A stretch of DNA of 27,113 bases. It comes from Nemertoderma westbladi (taxonomy: Eukaryota; Xenacoelomorpha; Nemertodermatida; Nemertodermatidae). A program made the position numbers and the translations under genes. Location: the NCBI GenBank assembly GCA_032718475.1, contig JAUCBJ010005884.1:1-27113 (forward strand), read 5' to 3'. The notes under the pieces are model-generated. The model ran no database searches and was not told where the DNA came from. It was given only the letters and a program-made list of their open reading frames with translations. Below are positions 1 through 10,684 of this stretch, piece by piece; position 1 is the stretch's first letter, and each line of letters starts with the position of its first letter.

Positions 1-637
1 GGCTGACCGTAATTTATCTAACCATAATCACCTACTGATAATAGGCCTAGTTATATAGTTCAGTGGATTGTCGACGTTCACTTGTAGTTTTTTATTTCAG
101 TATTTGGTTAAGAAAAAGTCCTCCACTGGCAGACTGGTAAGTGTAACCTGCCATTTCTATTAGGCCTACCTAATTAATTTTTTTCTTTACATTAAATTAC
201 ATGAACCTGGTGCGTGGCAACTGGTAGGTCCTATGCATGCCTGCCTTACCCAGCTACTTGTGACCAGTAGGCCTACGTAGTACGTACCAGTAGATACCTA
301 TATTCTGACATTTAAATTAACAAAATGCACAGCGACCCCCAACCGCTGTTTTTTACATTTTCTTTTTTTTTGGGTAATTTTCTGTTATAGCTGTACAGTA
401 TAGGGCCTAATAATTCTACGACCTAGACTATTTCGTTGGCAGGTTGGATCCTCTAATTGTTAACCATAATAAAACAGTAAAACTACATGACTGCATGAAC
501 CCAGTCGCTACCGAACCGGTCCGGTATTCATTTTAATTGTTATATCCCTAGTACTGTAGTATATCAGTATATGCTATATACCGCTGTACCGTCAGGCCGT
601 AGTTCAGTTTTACTTACCTGCTTACTGCATATATATA
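1..637 (+). other. Upstream / 5' leader region of the gene
   Basis: This AT-rich stretch has no long open frame. It carries three copies of the palindrome TAGGCCTA (42-49, 161-168, 268-275) and a related TAGGGCCTA at 401. The exon-1 frame is closed upstream by TAG at 557-559. Between that stop and the ATG there are two possible AG acceptors in phase 0 (ending at 595 and 607), so the first long exon may begin there instead of with an initiator ATG. I see no convincing TATA box or other core promoter, so the transcription start may lie outside the window. Confidence 0.5.
101..136 (+). other. Candidate 36-bp micro-exon (coding or 5' UTR)
   Basis: The segment is preceded by a good acceptor (a T-rich tract ending in ATTTCAG at 100) and followed by a consensus donor GTAAGT at 137-142. 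It is exactly 12 codons long. The frame that is phase 0 at both ends is open and reads YLVKKKSSTGRL. All other introns inferred in this gene are also phase 0, so the exon could join to an acceptor at 595 or 607 and extend the protein upstream of Met at 638. It could equally be a non-coding leader exon. This is splice-site reading only, with no transcript support. Confidence 0.35.
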
Positions 638-3600
638 ATGATGGCATTTCACCAAGAATATGTTGTTTCACAAAGTGATATTACCAACGATGTCTTAGAT
701 GCTTTGCAACAGCCATCAACTTCTAACTACTCCAGTGTTGATGTGGACACTAGCCTGCCACTACATCTTGGGGTTCTGGAAGATCCTGTGCCATTATCAA
801 CTAGTTCGGTCATGTCAGTGGTTATGAATAGTGGAGCTTTAACTGTATCATCATTAGGTACAAATAGTCATAGTCATTCATTGACTACTGGTACTTTAGT
901 CAGTCAACCCGAAGTAAACATACCACCTCCTCCACCTCTTACCTATTATCCGCCCTCACAGCAAACTAGCTCTGAATCATTCTCAACCTTAATGCCATCT
1001 CATCTTACAACTACACCTGAATCCGGTGCCGTTTTGATACAACCTACTACTTTAGACGGAATAAACCCCCAGCTGACAGCCCTGCCACATACTGGCATTG
1101 GACCGGCCTACACTACATTGAGACTTTCAGGAGAACTAGGAACAGCCTATCATCCTGTTTCCCAAGGTCAATTTATTGACTTATCCTCTTTGAATCAAGT
1201 CGTTACACCAGGGCAACAATTTATTGCGCAAGTTGATCCTCAAGCAAGTAACAACGCGTCTTTAAATATCACAGAACTACTTCAGAATCTCATTCACAGG
1301 GGATTTGGGTTGTCTCCTCCAGGTAATGGATCACAACAAGGACCATTCGTTGCTGTTCACACAAGCGTGACTGATGGATCTATTATCGGTACCTCCTTAC
1401 TCCCGACCCCAACTCAGAGTGGGGGTGCATCCTGGTGTGTCGGGGATTCCAATTCCCATGGCAATGTACCGGTATACATGTTACCTCCAGATTCTATGAG
1501 GCAAATTGTTCATGATGACATTTTGGATGATGCTTCTGCACAGTTGGCTCTCGGCAGCTACACTAATGTACCTGGATTACAACCGGTACTGCATAACATA
1601 GCCAGTCAGCCACTTGTCTCTGTGGTTACTGATGGTTTTCCTTCAAACACAACATATAATAATAATACCTTGAATGTTTCATTAAATCAAGGTGATGCTT
1701 TTACATTAAATATGGAAGACAGTGCTCAAACTGGAAATTCAACTCCCGATTTAATAATGGACTCATTCGTAGATCCCCCTGAAATTGACATACCTCCCCG
1801 ACCCAAAAGTCCACTCCGCCCTGCTCCATCACGTTCTTTACCAAAGGAGCGAAAAAATCGTTTTTTTAAAACTCGTCACTCTGGTATTGACAACATCTCT
1901 CAGAACAATTCTGTCCCTGAGAAGAGACCCAGATTGGCAGTAAAACGGACGCATTCCGTTTCCAAAGATGCCGGTAGTGTTCGCATTAATCCCGATAATT
2001 CGAAAGAGTCGTTTGTTACTTTGGTTCGCGGTCGGTTAATGATCCTAGAGAAGAATAGAGGCGACTTGGAACAGGATACAACTTATGTTGGTTTACCAGA
2101 TGCCGTTCAAGATGTTCCTTCTGATGTCTTTGCAATAAACGGGACATCAATAGCTGAACATGAAGTTACTGACGATAAAGGGGACATCCATCGTGTAATG
2201 TTTGTTACAATGAATGATCAACATCCTCAGCCGGGTTCGAGCATTTTGCCGTCGCCGTCGCCATTGCAGTGTAGTGATACTGTCAACATTCAAGAAGATA
2301 TTGAATGTGATTTAGAACTCCTTGAAAAAGGTTTTGTTTGTGAAGCTACTGTTGAAGAATATTCCGATCCTACTGTCAATCATTGCCATTCCCCTGTCGT
2401 CACAAATGGGGCTTTGGATTTGCGCCGGGACTTATCTGTGCTAACATCTGTAGCGCAAGATACTTCCAGATGTTGCATTCCAATGATCCAGCCTTCCGCC
2501 ACAGTGTCTTTGGATCACGATTTCAGAGGACAAAGTAACTCAAAGCTTTGGCCTACCGGTACACCTGAATCTCCTAAGCATACCTGTTCATCTGAGTCTC
2601 CTAAGCCTACCGGTTCACCTGAGTCTCCTAAGCCTACCGGTTCACACGAGTCTCCTAAGCCTACCGGTTCACCTAAGTCTCCTAGGCCTACCGGTTCACC
2701 TGAGTCTCCTATGCCTACCGGTTCACCTAAGTCTCCTAGGCCTACCGGTTCACCTGAGTCTCCTAAGCCTACCGGTTCACCTAAGTCTCCTAGGCCTACC
2801 GGTTCCCCTAAGTCTCCTAGGCCTACCGGTTCACCCAAGTCTCCTAAGCCTACCGGTTCACCCGAGTCTCCTAAGCCTACCGGTTCACCTGATTCTCCTA
2901 AGCCTTCCGGTTCACCCGAGTCTCCTAAGCCTACCGGGTCACCTGAGTCTCCTAAGCCTACCGGTTCACCCGAGTCTCCTAAGCCTACCGGTTCTCCTAA
3001 GCCTACCGGTTCACCCGAGTCTCCTAAGCCTACCGGTTCACCTAAGTCTCCTAGGCCTACCGGTTCACCTGAGTCTCCTAAGCCTACCGGTTTACCCGAG
3101 TCTCCTAAGCATACCGGTTCACATGAGTCTCCTAAGCCTACCGGGTCACTCGAGTCTCCTAGTCCTACCGGTTCACCTAAGTCTCCTAGGCCTACCGGTT
3201 CCCCTAAGTCTCCTAGGCCTACCGGTTCACCCAAGTCTCCTAAGCCTACCGGTTCACCCGAGTCTCCTAAGCCTACCGGTTCACCTGATTCTCCTAAGCC
3301 TTCCGGTTCACCCGAGTCTCCTAAGCCTACCGGGTCACCTGAGTCTCCTAAGCCTACCGGTTCACCCGAGTCTCCTAAGCCTACCGGTTCTCCTAAGCCT
3401 ACCGGTTCACCCGAGTCTCCTAAGCCTACCGGTTCACCTAAGTCTCCTAGGCCTACCGGTTCACCTGAGTCTCCTAAGCCTACCGGTTTACCCGAGTCTC
3501 CTAAGCATACCGGTTCACATGAGTCTCCTACGCCTACCGGTTCACCTGTGTCTCCTAAGCCTACCGGTTTACCCGAGTCTCCTAAGCATACCGGTTCACA

Positions 3601-6076
3601 TGAGTCTCCTAAGCCTACCGGGTCACTCGAGTCTCCTAGTCCTACCGGTTCACCTAAGTCTCCTAAGCCTACCGGTTCACCTGAGTCTCCTAAGCCTACC
3701 GGTTCACCCGAGTCTCCTAAGCCTACCGGTTCACCTAAGTCTCCTAGGCCTACCGGTTCACCTGAGTCTCCTAAGCCTACCGGTTTACCCGAGTCTCCTA
3801 AGCATACCGGTTCACATGAGTCTCCTACGCCTACCGGTTCACCTGTGTCTCCTAAGCGTACCGGTTCACCCGAGTCTCCTAAGCATACCTGTTCACCTGA
3901 GTCTCCTAAGCGTACCGGTTCACCCGAGTCTCCTAAGCATACCGATTTACCTGAGTCTCCTAAGCTTACCGGTTTACCCGAGTCTCCTAAGCCTACCGGT
4001 TTACCCGAGTCTCCTAAGCCTACCGGTTTACCCGAGTCTCCTAAGCGTACCGGTTCACCTGAGTCTCCTAAGCCTACCGGTTCACCTAAGTCTCCTAAGC
4101 CTACCGGTTTACCCAAGTCTCCTAAGCCTACCGATTTACCCGAGTCTCCTAAGCCTACCGATTTACCCAAGTCTCCTAAGCCTACCGGTTCACCCGAGTC
4201 TCTTAAGCGTACCGGTTCACCCGAGTCTCCTAATCATACCGGTTCACGTGAATATCCTAAGCATACCGGTTCACTTGAGCATCCTAAACGTACCGGTTCA
4301 ACTGAATCTCCTAAGCCTGACAGTTCACCGGCATTTCCTAAGCATACCTGTTTACCTGATTCTCCTAAACATACCGGTTCATTTTTTGCAAAATCTTCCA
4401 AAGAAAGCGCTTCTCATTCACCTTATAGCCATAATACTGATACTTTACTTCAGAATCCTACCATTCCTTTTCAAGATGAAGATGTAACTTCGAATGTAAG
4501 TGATCAACAATGTTCTCCACAAACACAGCCAATGGAAGCTTCTACTGTTCTCGAGACTGATTTGGCAAATTATGTTAACTGTTCTTTACATCCAGAGTCG
4601 ATATTGGTCTCTGTTACAAGAGCTAATCCTGTAAAAGGGCTCACTGAACGTGGCGATGTAGATGGTCAAAATATTAATCATTGTACCACTGCATTTAATG
4701 ATATAAATTTTAAAACCAATAAATCTTGTGGCAGAGCTGTTTCGGAATGCGTTGGTTCTGTTTCTAATAAACCTTGTGACACTGCTGTTGATACCAATAA
4801 ACCTTGTGACACTGCTGTTGATACCAATAAACCTTGTGACACTGCTGTTGATACCATTAAACCTTGTGACACTGCTGTTCATGCCAATAAACCTTGTGAC
4901 ACTGTTGTTGATACAAATAGACCTTGTTTACGTAACAGTCAAACACATTGGGCTGTCCCCATGCCATCTGATGAGTCTAGTGATATCCCGATAAATGCAA
5001 AGAGACGCCCTGGTAGACCACGTAAGAAACCCATACAGTCAGCCAAGCAGTTAAAATCAAAAGACAACAGAAACATTGGCAAAAATAGAATGCAAATATC
5101 AAATAAAGAAAAAGTTACTGCAATAATAAATCAACCCTCTTCCAGAACTACGCGTCGGAGTAAGGCACCTGCATATTATGGATATAACAATTTCTCAATT
5201 AACACATCAACAACTGCAAATTGTTGCTCACAAGGTGATCTAATTATTAACACCACATCAATAACAGCTGTTGTTGCTGCAGGTGATGGTTACAAGTCTA
5301 CTATAACGGAAGAAACTCAACGTTGTGTGAAACCGAATAACAAACGCAAACATCAGGATCGTCGTCTAATTACAAATGTGCAGAAAAGCAACACTTCCGA
5401 TACGAACGATAAGGATTCAGAGGTTAAATGTAAAAGCAAAAAACAGAATGTTTTAACTAATAGTTCCCTTGTATCAGCGGGTCGAGTCAACACTACTACT
5501 ACAACACCCTTGAATGTTCATAATTCCTTTGTGACAGTGTCACCTACATCTGTTCTAGGAATGCCTGTTACTAAAGGGCCACTACCAAATTCTACTGCAG
5601 GTAATCAGCCTACTTTGCAGAAAGAAACAGCAGCATTGAATAAAACTGTAAATGATAGTTCTAAATCTAGAAATAGATGCCGCATTAAGGTGATACCAGG
5701 ATTGGGAGGTAGTTTTACAGCGAATGAGTTGTTAATAAGAGTGAAGGAGAACGAATTTGGTTTCCAGGATAACGATACACTTAAGGTTGAAACCCCCGCT
5801 CCCAAAGATAAACATCCCCACAAACCCTCGTCCGTGTCCTGCCAGAGGCATCCAATCCCGTTGGAAGAACTCAGGGAGTGGATGCGGGCCACTAAACCAC
5901 GGAGACCCTACGTTCGGAAAACCGCACTGGATAAACTAGAACGCAGGGAGCGGAAGCCTCGAGGTATACCGCGTCCACAGAGAATAAGTGCAGCTCAGTA
6001 TTCGGGGGGCCATCACTCTATGGGAGCGCAGACACAAGGGAGACTGCATACTGATGCGCCGAAACAGTTAAATGAG
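638..6076 (+). CDS. Exon 1 of a large AT-hook, repeat-rich nuclear protein
   Basis: This is an open frame of 1813 codons up to a proposed donor (GAG then GTTTGT at 6077). Without splicing it would run five more codons to TGA at 6092-6094. The start offers two adjacent ATGs; the second has an A at -3 and a G at +4, a good Kozak context. Residues 1-420 are rich in Ser, Thr, Asn and Gln with a proline run near residue 95. A basic segment KRPRLAVKR lies at 429-437. A 9-residue Ser-Pro-Lys repeat fills about 639-1248, and a 10-residue KPCDTAVDTN repeat covers 1377-1426. An AT-hook (core PGRPR) sits at 1456-1465. The last 140 residues are basic and non-repetitive, with IKVIPGLGGSF near residue 1681, and are the most domain-like part. 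The composition suggests a chromatin-associated or transcriptional regulator in the nucleus; that role is inference. I do not recognise the family. Confidence 0.85.
2551..4380 (+). repeat. 27-bp coding minisatellite (9-residue SPKPTGSPE repeat)
   Basis: About 67 tandem units of 27 bp lie in frame in exon 1. Each unit contains TCTCCTAAG followed by CCTACCGGTTC and encodes a variant of SPKPTGSPE. Variable sites include Lys/Arg (AAG or AGG) and Glu/Lys/Asp/His/Val before Ser-Pro. Two 18-bp short units (SPKPTG) near 2991 and 3387 mark a duplicated block with a period of 396 bp (14 full units plus one short). A second block repeats at 297 bp (11 units; the rare ACG codon at 3531 and 3828). The unit length is a multiple of three, so copy changes keep the frame. 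The protein product is a low-complexity chain rich in KSP/ESP, formally similar to neurofilament KSP repeats and to other proline-directed phosphorylation substrates. Units at the 3' end are more diverged. Confidence 0.97.
4766..4927 (+). repeat. 30-bp coding repeat (10-residue NKPCDTAVDT)
   Basis: Five full 30-bp units (starting at 4766, 4796, 4826, 4856 and 4886) and a partial sixth encode NKPCDTAVDT with small changes (Ile for Asn, His-Ala for Asp-Thr, Val for Ala). A decayed unit reading NKSCGRAVSE precedes the array. Each copy has one cysteine spaced ten residues from the next. The repeat is unrelated in sequence to the 27-bp array upstream. Confidence 0.95.
5000..5032 (+). other. AT-hook DNA-binding motif
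   Basis: The codons read KRRPGRPRKKP, residues 1455-1465. This is the canonical AT-hook pattern: a Gly-Arg-Pro core flanked by basic residues and prolines. The motif binds the minor groove of AT-rich DNA. Only one clear copy is visible. It is the main evidence in exon 1 that the product is nuclear. Confidence 0.85.
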
Positions 6077-6380
6077 GTTTGTATACCAGTGTGAACGACT
6101 ATATGTTTACATTGTTTATTTGAATCTGGTCCAAAGAGTCAAACTTGTGTAAAATGTCGCATCTCTCATGTCGCATAAAGTTTGTCGCTCACTCTCTGTC
6201 TGATGTTTTTATGGTGATAATTCACCATAAATATTTCGAATTTGCTCGATGGCTGGAATTTTTTCCTACCAAAGAGTTATTCACTCTGCTGGATACTAAG
6301 TTGGCCCCAAAACCTAATTAAAAATAACATGTAAAGTCACAACCTACTTAAGTTGCTGTTTCCTCCCTAAGTGATGGATC
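6077..6380 (+). other. Start of intron 1, unique sequence
   Basis: This non-repetitive AT-rich stretch runs between the proposed donor at 6077 and the beginning of the 28-bp array. The short tail of the exon-1 frame to TGA at 6092-6094 lies here. I see no canonical AATAAA polyadenylation signal in it, which favours splicing over termination. Confidence 0.55.
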
Positions 6381-7095
6381 TGTAATTCTCAGTAAGTAAT
6401 TGGTAAATCTCCTAATTCTCAAAGTATTTAGTAAATCTCCTAATTCTCAAAGTATTTGGTATACTCATAATTCTCAAAGTATTTGGTAAATCTCCTAATT
6501 CTCAAAGTAATTGGTAAATCTCCTAATTCTCAAAGTAATTGGTAAATCTCCTAATTCTCAAAGTATTTGGGAAATCTCCTAATTCTCAAAGTAATTAATA
6601 AATCTCCTAATTCTCAAAGTAATTGGTAAATCTCCTAATTCTCAAAGTAATTGGTAAATCTCCTAATTCTCAAAGTATTTGGTAAATCTCCTAATTCTCA
6701 AAGTATTTGGGAAATCTCCTAATTCTTAAAGTAATTAATAAATCTCCTAATTCTCAAAGTAATTGGTAAATCTCCTAATTCTCAAAGTATTTGGTTAATC
6801 TCCTAATTCTCAAAGTAATTAATAAATCTCCTAATTCTCAAAGTAATGGATAAATATCCTAATTCTCAAAGTATTTAATAAATCTCATTATTCTCAAAGT
6901 AATTGGTAAATCTCCTAATTCTCAAAGTATTTGGTAAATCTCCTAATTCTCAAAGTAATTGGTAAATCTCATAATTTTTAAAGTATTTGGTAAATCTCCT
7001 AATTCTCAAAGTAATTGGTAATTCTCCTAATTTTTAAAGTATTTAGTAAATCTCCTAATTCTCAAAGTATTTGATAAATCTCCTAATTCTCAAAG

Positions 7096-7103
7096 TAGGC
7101 CTA
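7096..7103. other. TAGGCCTA formed by a 6-bp insertion in one unit
   Basis: Normal units read CAAAGTATTTGG; this one reads CAAAGTAGGCCTATTTGG. The extra six bases can be read as GGCC plus a duplicated TA. It is the only such insertion I noticed in the array. Confidence 0.8.
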
Positions 7104-10100
7104 TTTGGTAAATCTCCTAATTCTCAAAGTATTTGGTAAATCTCCTAATTCTCAAAGTAATTAATAAATCTCCTAATTCTCAAAGTAATGGGTAAATATC
7201 CTAATTCTCAAAGTATTTATCAAATCTCCTAATTCTCAAAGTAATTGCTAAATCTCATTATTCTCAAAGTAATTGGTAAATCTCCTAATTCTCAAAGTAT
7301 TTGGTAAATCTCCTAATTCTCAAAGTAATTGGTAATTCTCCTAATTTTTAAAGTATTTAGTAAATCTCCTAATTCTCAAAGTAATTGGTAAATCTCCTAA
7401 TTCTCAAAGTAATTGGTAAATCTCATAATTCTCAAAGTATTTGATAAATCTCCTAATTCTCAAAGTATTTAGTAAATCTTCTAATTCTTAAAGTAATTGG
7501 TAAATCTCATAATTTTTAAAGTATTTGGTAAATCTCCTATTTCTCAAAGTATTTGGTAAATCTCCTAATTCTCAAACTATTTGGTAAATCTCCTAATTCT
7601 CAAAGTAATTGGTAAATCTCCTAATTCTCAAAATATTTGGTAAATCTCCTAATTCTCAAAGTATTTGGTAAATCTCCTAATTCTTAAAGTATTTAGTAAA
7701 TCTCCTAATTCTTAAAGTATTTGGTAAATCTCCTATTTCTCAAAGTAATTGGTATATCTCCTAATTCTCAAAGTATTTGGTAAATCTCCTAATTCTCAAA
7801 CTATTTGGTAAATCTCCTAATTCTCAAAGTAATTGGTAAATCTCCTAATTCTCAAAGTATTTGGTAAATCTCCTAATTCTCAAAATATTTGGTAAATTTC
7901 CTAATTCTCAAAGTAATTGGTAATTCTCATAATTTTTAAAGTATTTGGTAAATCTCCTAATTCTCAAAGTAATTGGTAATTCTCATAATTTTTAAAGTAT
8001 TTGGTAAATCTCCTAATTCTCAAAGTAATTGGTAAATCCCCTAATTATTGAGGTATTGGTAAATCTCCTAATTCTCAAAGTATTTAATAAATCTCCTATT
8101 TCTCAAAGTAATTGGTAATTCTCCTAATTCTCAAAGTAATTGGTAAATCTCATAATTTTTAAAGTATTTGGTAAATTTCCTAATTCTCAAAGTAATTGGT
8201 AAATCCCCTAATTATTGAGGTATTGGTAAATCTCCTAATTCTCAAAGTATTTGGTAAATCTCCTAATTCTCAAAGTATTTAATAAATCTCATTATTCTCA
8301 AAGTATTTGGTAAATCTCCTAATTCTCAAAGTATTTAGTAAATCTTCTAATTCTCAAAGTATTTAGTAAATCTCCTAATTCTCAAAGTATTTGGTAAATC
8401 TCCTAATTCTCAAAGTATTTGGTAAATCTCCTAATCATTGAGGTATTGGTAAATCTCCTAATTCTCAAAGTATTTGGTAAATCTCCTAATTCTCAAAGTA
8501 TTTAATAAATCTCATTATTCTCAAAGTATTTGGTAAATCTCCTAATTCTCAAAGTATTTAGTAAATCTTCTAATTCTCAAAGTATTTAGTAAATCTCCTA
8601 ATTCTCAAAGTATTTGGTAAATCTCCTAATTCTCAAAGTATTTGGTAAATCTCCTAATTATTGAGGTATTGGTAAATCTCCTAATTCTCAAAGTATTTGG
8701 TAAATCTCCTAATTCTCAAAGTATTTAATAAATCTCATTATTCTCAAAGTATTTGGTAAATCTCCTAATTCTCAAAGTATTTAGTAAATCTTCTAATTCT
8801 CAAAGTATTTAGTAAATCTCCTAATTCTCAAAGTATTTGGTAAATCTCCTAATTCTCAAAGTATTTGGTAAATCTCCTAATTCTCAAAGTATTTAATAAA
8901 TCTCATTATTCTCAAAGTATTTGGTAAATCTTCTAATTCTCAAAGTATTTAGTAAATCTCCTAATTCTCAAAGTATTTGGTAAATTTCCTAATTCTCAAA
9001 GTAATTGGTAAATCCCCTAATTATTGAGGTATTGGTAAATCTCCTAATTCTCAAAGTATTTGGTAAATCTCCTAATTCTCAAAGTATTTAATAAATCTCA
9101 TTATTCTCAAAGTATTTGGTAAATCTCCTAATTCTCAAAGTATTTAGTAAATCTTCTAATTCTCAAAGTATTTAGTAAATCTCCTAATTCTCAAAGTATT
9201 TGGTAAATCTCCTAATTCTCAAAGTAATTGGTAAATCTCCTAATTCTCAAAGTAATTGGTAAATCTCCTAATTCTCAAAGTATTTAATAAATCTCATTAT
9301 TCTCAAAGTATTTGGTAAATCTCCTAATTCTCAAAGTATTTAGTAAATCTCCTAATTCTCAAAGTATTTGATAAATCTCCTAATTCTCAAAGTATTTAGT
9401 AAATCTCCTAATTCTCAAAGTAATTGGTAAATCTCCTAATTCTCAAAGTATTTGGTAAATCTCCTAATTCTCAAAGTATTTGGTAAATCTCCTAATTCTC
9501 AAAGTATTTGGTAAATCTCCTAATTCTCAAAGTATATAGGTAAATATCCTAATTCTCAAAGTAATTGGTATATCTCCTAATTCTCAAAGTATTTGGTAAA
9601 TCTCCTAATTCTCAAACTATTTGGTAAATCTCCTAATTCTCAAAGTAATTGGTAAATCTCCTAATTCTCAAAGTATTTGGTAAATCTCCTAATTCTCAAA
9701 GTAATTGGTAAATCTCCTAATTCTCAAAGTATATAGGTAAATATCCTAATTCTCAAAGTAATTGGTATATCTCCTAATTCTCAAAGTATTTGGTAAATCT
9801 CCTAATTCTCAAACTATTTGGTAAATCTCCTAATTCTCAAAGTAATTGGTAAATCTCCTAATTCTCAAAGTATTTGGTAAATCTCCTAATTCTCAAAGTA
9901 ATTGGTAATTCTCCTAATTTTTAAAGTATTTGGTAAATCTCCTAATTCTCAAAGTAATTGGTAAATCCCCTAATTATTGAGGTATTGGTAAATCTCCTAA
10001 TTCTCAAAGTATTTAATAAATCTCCTATTTCTCAAAGTAATTGGTAAATCTCCTAATTCTCAAAGTATTTAGTAAATCTTCAAAGTATTTGGTAAATCTC

Positions 10101-10438
10101 CTAATTCTCAAAGTATTTGGTAAATCTCCTAATTCTCAAAGTAATTGGTAAATCTCCTAATTCTCAAAGTATTTGGTAAATCTCCTAATTCTCAAAGTAA
10201 TTGGTAAATCTCCTAATTCTCAAAGTATTTGGTAAATCTCCTAATTCTCAATGCAATAGGTAAATCTCCTAATTCTCAAAGTATTTGGTAAATCTCCTAA
10301 TTCTCAAAGTAATTGGTAATTCTCCTAATTCTCAAAGTATTTGGTAAATCTCCTAATTCTCAAAGTAATTAATAAATCTCCTAATTTTCAAAGTATTTGG
10401 TAAATCTCCTAATTCTCAAAGTAATTGGTAAATCCCCT

Positions 10439-10443
10439 AATTA
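10439..10443 (+). repeat. Target-site duplication, left copy (AATTA)
   Basis: Intact variant units elsewhere read CCCCTAATTATTGAGG (for example near 8205 and 9014). The left side of the insertion keeps CCCCTAATTA and the right side keeps AATTATCGAGG, so AATTA is present on both sides. This fits a 5-bp target duplication at insertion. Confidence 0.65.
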
Positions 10444-10539
10444 GTTTATTCTTTAATTGTCAAGCTGAAGTAAAAACCTTACCGGTAGGTATGCAAGTAC
10501 AGTACGATACAAATACTAAAATAAAAAGCAACTAATCAG

Positions 10540-10567
10540 TGATCAGCTGACGGCTGTCAGCTGATCA
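10540..10567. repeat. Perfect palindrome in the 3' end of the element
   Basis: Two 12-bp arms, TGATCAGCTGAC and its reverse complement, flank a 4-base loop GGCT. In minus-strand RNA this would be a stable hairpin immediately 3' of the GAAAC-bearing hairpin. It may form a structured 3' terminus recognised by the element's reverse transcriptase; that role is inference. Confidence 0.85.
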
Positions 10568-10570
10568 GTA

Positions 10571-10600
10571 GGTTTCGCCCCAATGGGGGCTTTCTCAAGT
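10571..10600 (-). ncRNA. Hammerhead-ribozyme-like hairpin in the element's 3' region
   Basis: On the minus strand CTTGAGAAA is followed by a perfect 5-bp stem (GCCCC/GGGGC, loop CATT) and then GAAAC. Hammerhead ribozymes have a CUGANGA box, stem II and then GAAA, and such ribozymes are known in Penelope-like elements. The stem and GAAA fit. The first box does not match the consensus, and I could not identify stem III and the cleavage site with confidence. This is therefore a candidate, possibly degenerate. Confidence 0.35.
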
Positions 10601-10684
10601 AGCTAGTGCTAGAAAGGAGACAATAGATAGAAGTTCCCAAGGGAGACAGGACGGTAAAGTGAAACAAGGTAGAAGTGTATCCGT

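Larger units (their letters stand above)
6381..10443 (+). repeat. 28-bp minisatellite, left part (intron 1)
   Basis: About 145 tandem units of 28 bp built on TCTCCTAATTCTCAAAGTA followed by TTTGG or ATTGG. Two main unit types differ at the base after GTA (GTATTT versus GTAATT). Rarer types include CTCATTATTCTC, TTTTTAAAG and a 27-bp type with ATTGAGGTATTGG. Higher-order structure is clear: the GAGG type recurs at 8217, 8440 and 8663 (spacing 223 bp, eight units minus one base) and again at 9026. The array stops abruptly where the retroelement is inserted and resumes on its other side. No open frame runs through it. Confidence 0.97.

Noticed and set aside
2515-4170. Long minus-strand open frame (GLGDSGEPV repeats)
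   Set aside because: It is the reverse reading of the 27-bp coding repeat. A unit whose length is a multiple of three and lacks stops keeps several frames open. The plus frame continues into unique sequence on both sides; this one does not.
3123-4487. Second plus-strand open frame (LSLLSLPVHP repeats)
   Set aside because: Shifted reading of the same 27-bp repeat, with no start or flanking coding sequence.
4586-4994. Small frames over the 30-bp repeat on both strands
   Set aside because: Shadows of the NKPCDTAVDT repeat; the exon-1 frame explains the region.
638-6094. Exon-1 frame as a complete single-exon gene ending at TGA 6092
   Set aside because: Possible, but a phase-0 donor lies five codons before the stop and the downstream exons continue the same frame with good splice signals; no clear AATAAA follows the stop.
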